A DNA stretch of 6,553 nucleotides from Tannerellaceae bacterium (GTDB lineage Bacteria; Bacteroidota; Bacteroidia; Bacteroidales; Tannerellaceae), in NCBI GenBank assembly GCA_020860805.1, contig JAJBTP010000400.1, positions 1 to 6,553 on the forward strand, written 5' to 3'. Positions within the stretch are counted from its first letter, which is position 1; every line of letters starts with the position of its first letter. Made by a program: the position numbers and the translations under genes. The notes beneath the pieces are model-generated. The model was given only the letters and a program-made list of their open reading frames with translations, did not search any database and had not been told where the DNA came from. Positions 5,930-6,553 of the stretch are shown piece after piece.

Positions 5930-6145
5930 ATAGCATTAGATATAAAAGCTCACAAAAGGGTGTTCGTTATTGAAAAAACAAAGAAACGGCTGGACGACCC
6001 TAATCCTGAAATGACACCGGACCAGGTGATGAGTTATTACTCCGCTCAATTTCCAGAACTGACTACAGCGACAGTACACGGACCGGAAATGGATGCAGAG
6101 AGTGTAATATATAAGTTTAAAACAACAGTAGGAACGAAAGGATGA
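5930..6145 (+). CDS. PRTRC system protein C, apparent non-standard ATA start
   Basis: This is a 71-residue protein of the PRTRC C family. The conserved pattern is nearly complete: ALDIKAHKRVFVI near the N-terminus, DDPNPEMTPDQVMSYYSAQFPELTTATVHGPE in the middle, VIYKF, and the invariant-looking end VGTKG. As I remember the family, its members begin M-A-L-x-I/V-K. Here that Met position is ATA (5930), with ATT directly before it and an ideally spaced AAAGGAG. No ATG, GTG or TTG occurs between the upstream stop and this point. The first standard start is GTG at 5960, which would remove the first 10 residues and lacks a nearby ribosome-binding site. Rare AUA or AUU initiation, a G-to-A mutation or a base-call error are all possible. 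The stop TGA is 4 bases before the next ATG. Confidence 0.8.
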   Translation: MALDIKAHKRVFVIEKTKKRLDDPNPEMTPDQVMSYYSAQFPELTTATVHGPEMDAESVIYKFKTTVGTKG

Positions 6146-6149
6146 ACAG

Positions 6150-6553
6150 ATGCCAGCAATTAAGTATAACATACAAAGTTTTGAGGAAAGTGCTTTCCCG
6201 GAAATTGGAACGGCGGGAGCTATCCAGAGGAAGCAAAACATACAAACGTGTTCTACCCAAAGGTGTAAAACAGGATATCGTTTTTTAAAGGCTACTTTCC
6301 AACCGAAAAAAGCAAGTTCTGTGCTGCCGGTATTTGGACAGGAAAATTACGAATATCTTTATCTGTCAGCAGTGAATTACGCTAAACTTGTGGGTGGTTC
6401 ACTGCTACCCACCAAAGATTATAGTGTTCCGAATTTATTCCTTTATATGAAGGGGTTGCTGAAGAAACGTCAGAATATGACTTTAATAGAAGATAGGGAT
6501 ATAGGGGAAATTGGTTTTTATCTATATTTTGATACTGATTTCCTATACGATAA
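6150..6553 (+). CDS. Unrecognised protein following PRTRC C, 3' end outside window
   Basis: The frame opens at ATG 6150, 4 bases after the protein C stop. AAGGA lies at 6138-6142, a 7-base spacing. It stays open to the window edge: 134 residues plus two bases. I do not recognise the family. The N-terminal region carries a two-Cys segment (C34 and C39 in CSTQRCK). A Tyr-rich stretch follows (ENYEYLYLSAVNYAKLVGG at 65-83), then SVPNLFLYMKGLLKKRQ and an acidic, aromatic end (EIGFYLYFDTDFLYD). No membrane helix or signal peptide is seen. Position directly after PRTRC E and C suggests that it is a cassette member (possibly an F-like or lineage-specific component, before B and ThiF), but this rests on context only. 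Confidence 0.7.
   Translation, partial: MPAIKYNIQSFEESAFPEIGTAGAIQRKQNIQTCSTQRCKTGYRFLKATFQPKKASSVLPVFGQENYEYLYLSAVNYAKLVGGSLLPTKDYSVPNLFLYMKGLLKKRQNMTLIEDRDIGEIGFYLYFDTDFLYD

Noticed and set aside
5912..5932. Readthrough of the PRTRC E stop to make an E-C fusion, since both share a frame
   Set aside because: TAA is an efficient stop, a clear ribosome-binding site follows it, and readthrough would bury the QPSLF end. The shared frame has a one-in-three chance.
5936..6241. A 101-residue minus-strand frame covering PRTRC C
   Set aside because: It lies opposite a recognised gene family, is rich in Cys, Phe and Ser as antisense shadows often are, and every real gene here is on the plus strand.
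6142..6288. A 48-residue basic frame starting at the ATG that overlaps the PRTRC C stop (ATGA)
   Set aside because: It overlaps the longer open frame from 6150 that has a better-spaced ribosome-binding site and normal composition. The product looks like a shadow frame.

Overview
The window is a dense, all-plus-strand gene block. It has almost no intergenic space and many start/stop overlaps of 1 to 19 bases. Its content suggests the replication/recombination module of a mobile element, most likely a temperate phage or phage-like integrative element of a Bacteroidales host. That host call is an inference. It rests on moderately AT-rich DNA, weak or missing Shine-Dalgarno sites before most genes, and families (a DUF1376/DUF4373-like initiator, a NinB-like protein, a PRTRC cassette) that recur in Bacteroidetes mobile DNA. 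No integrase, structural phage gene or conjugation gene lies in the window, so phage and integrative or plasmid element cannot be separated.

Left part (1-1916): the end of an unrecognised gene, a YycJ-like metallo-beta-lactamase-fold hydrolase, a small winged-helix protein, a NinB-like recombination protein and a 51-residue peptide gene. From the hydrolase onward each gene overlaps the next by a few bases, which suggests one translationally coupled transcript.

Middle (1916-4304): a replication-initiator-like gene whose reading frame is broken at a run of seven G, a DnaC-like AAA+ helicase loader, an unrecognised 134-residue protein with an AbrB-like sequence pattern, and a protein with sigma-factor-like regions 2 and 4. 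Initiator plus loader is the usual phage pair for bringing the host DnaB helicase to an origin.

Right part (4308-6553): a complete sliding clamp (DnaN), then PRTRC proteins E and C, then an unrecognised gene that runs off the window. PRTRC (ParB-related, ThiF-related cassette) is a widespread but functionally uncharacterised cluster on plasmids, phages and integrative elements. The most notable signal is that PRTRC protein E ends exactly in QPSLF, a good match to the beta-clamp-binding pentapeptide, directly downstream of the element's own clamp gene. This suggests that the cassette acts at the replication fork through the clamp. Two other oddities are the G7 frameshift site in the initiator and the lack of any ATG/GTG/TTG start at the family-expected N-terminus of PRTRC protein C, where the codon is ATA. 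Both could be biological or sequence errors.
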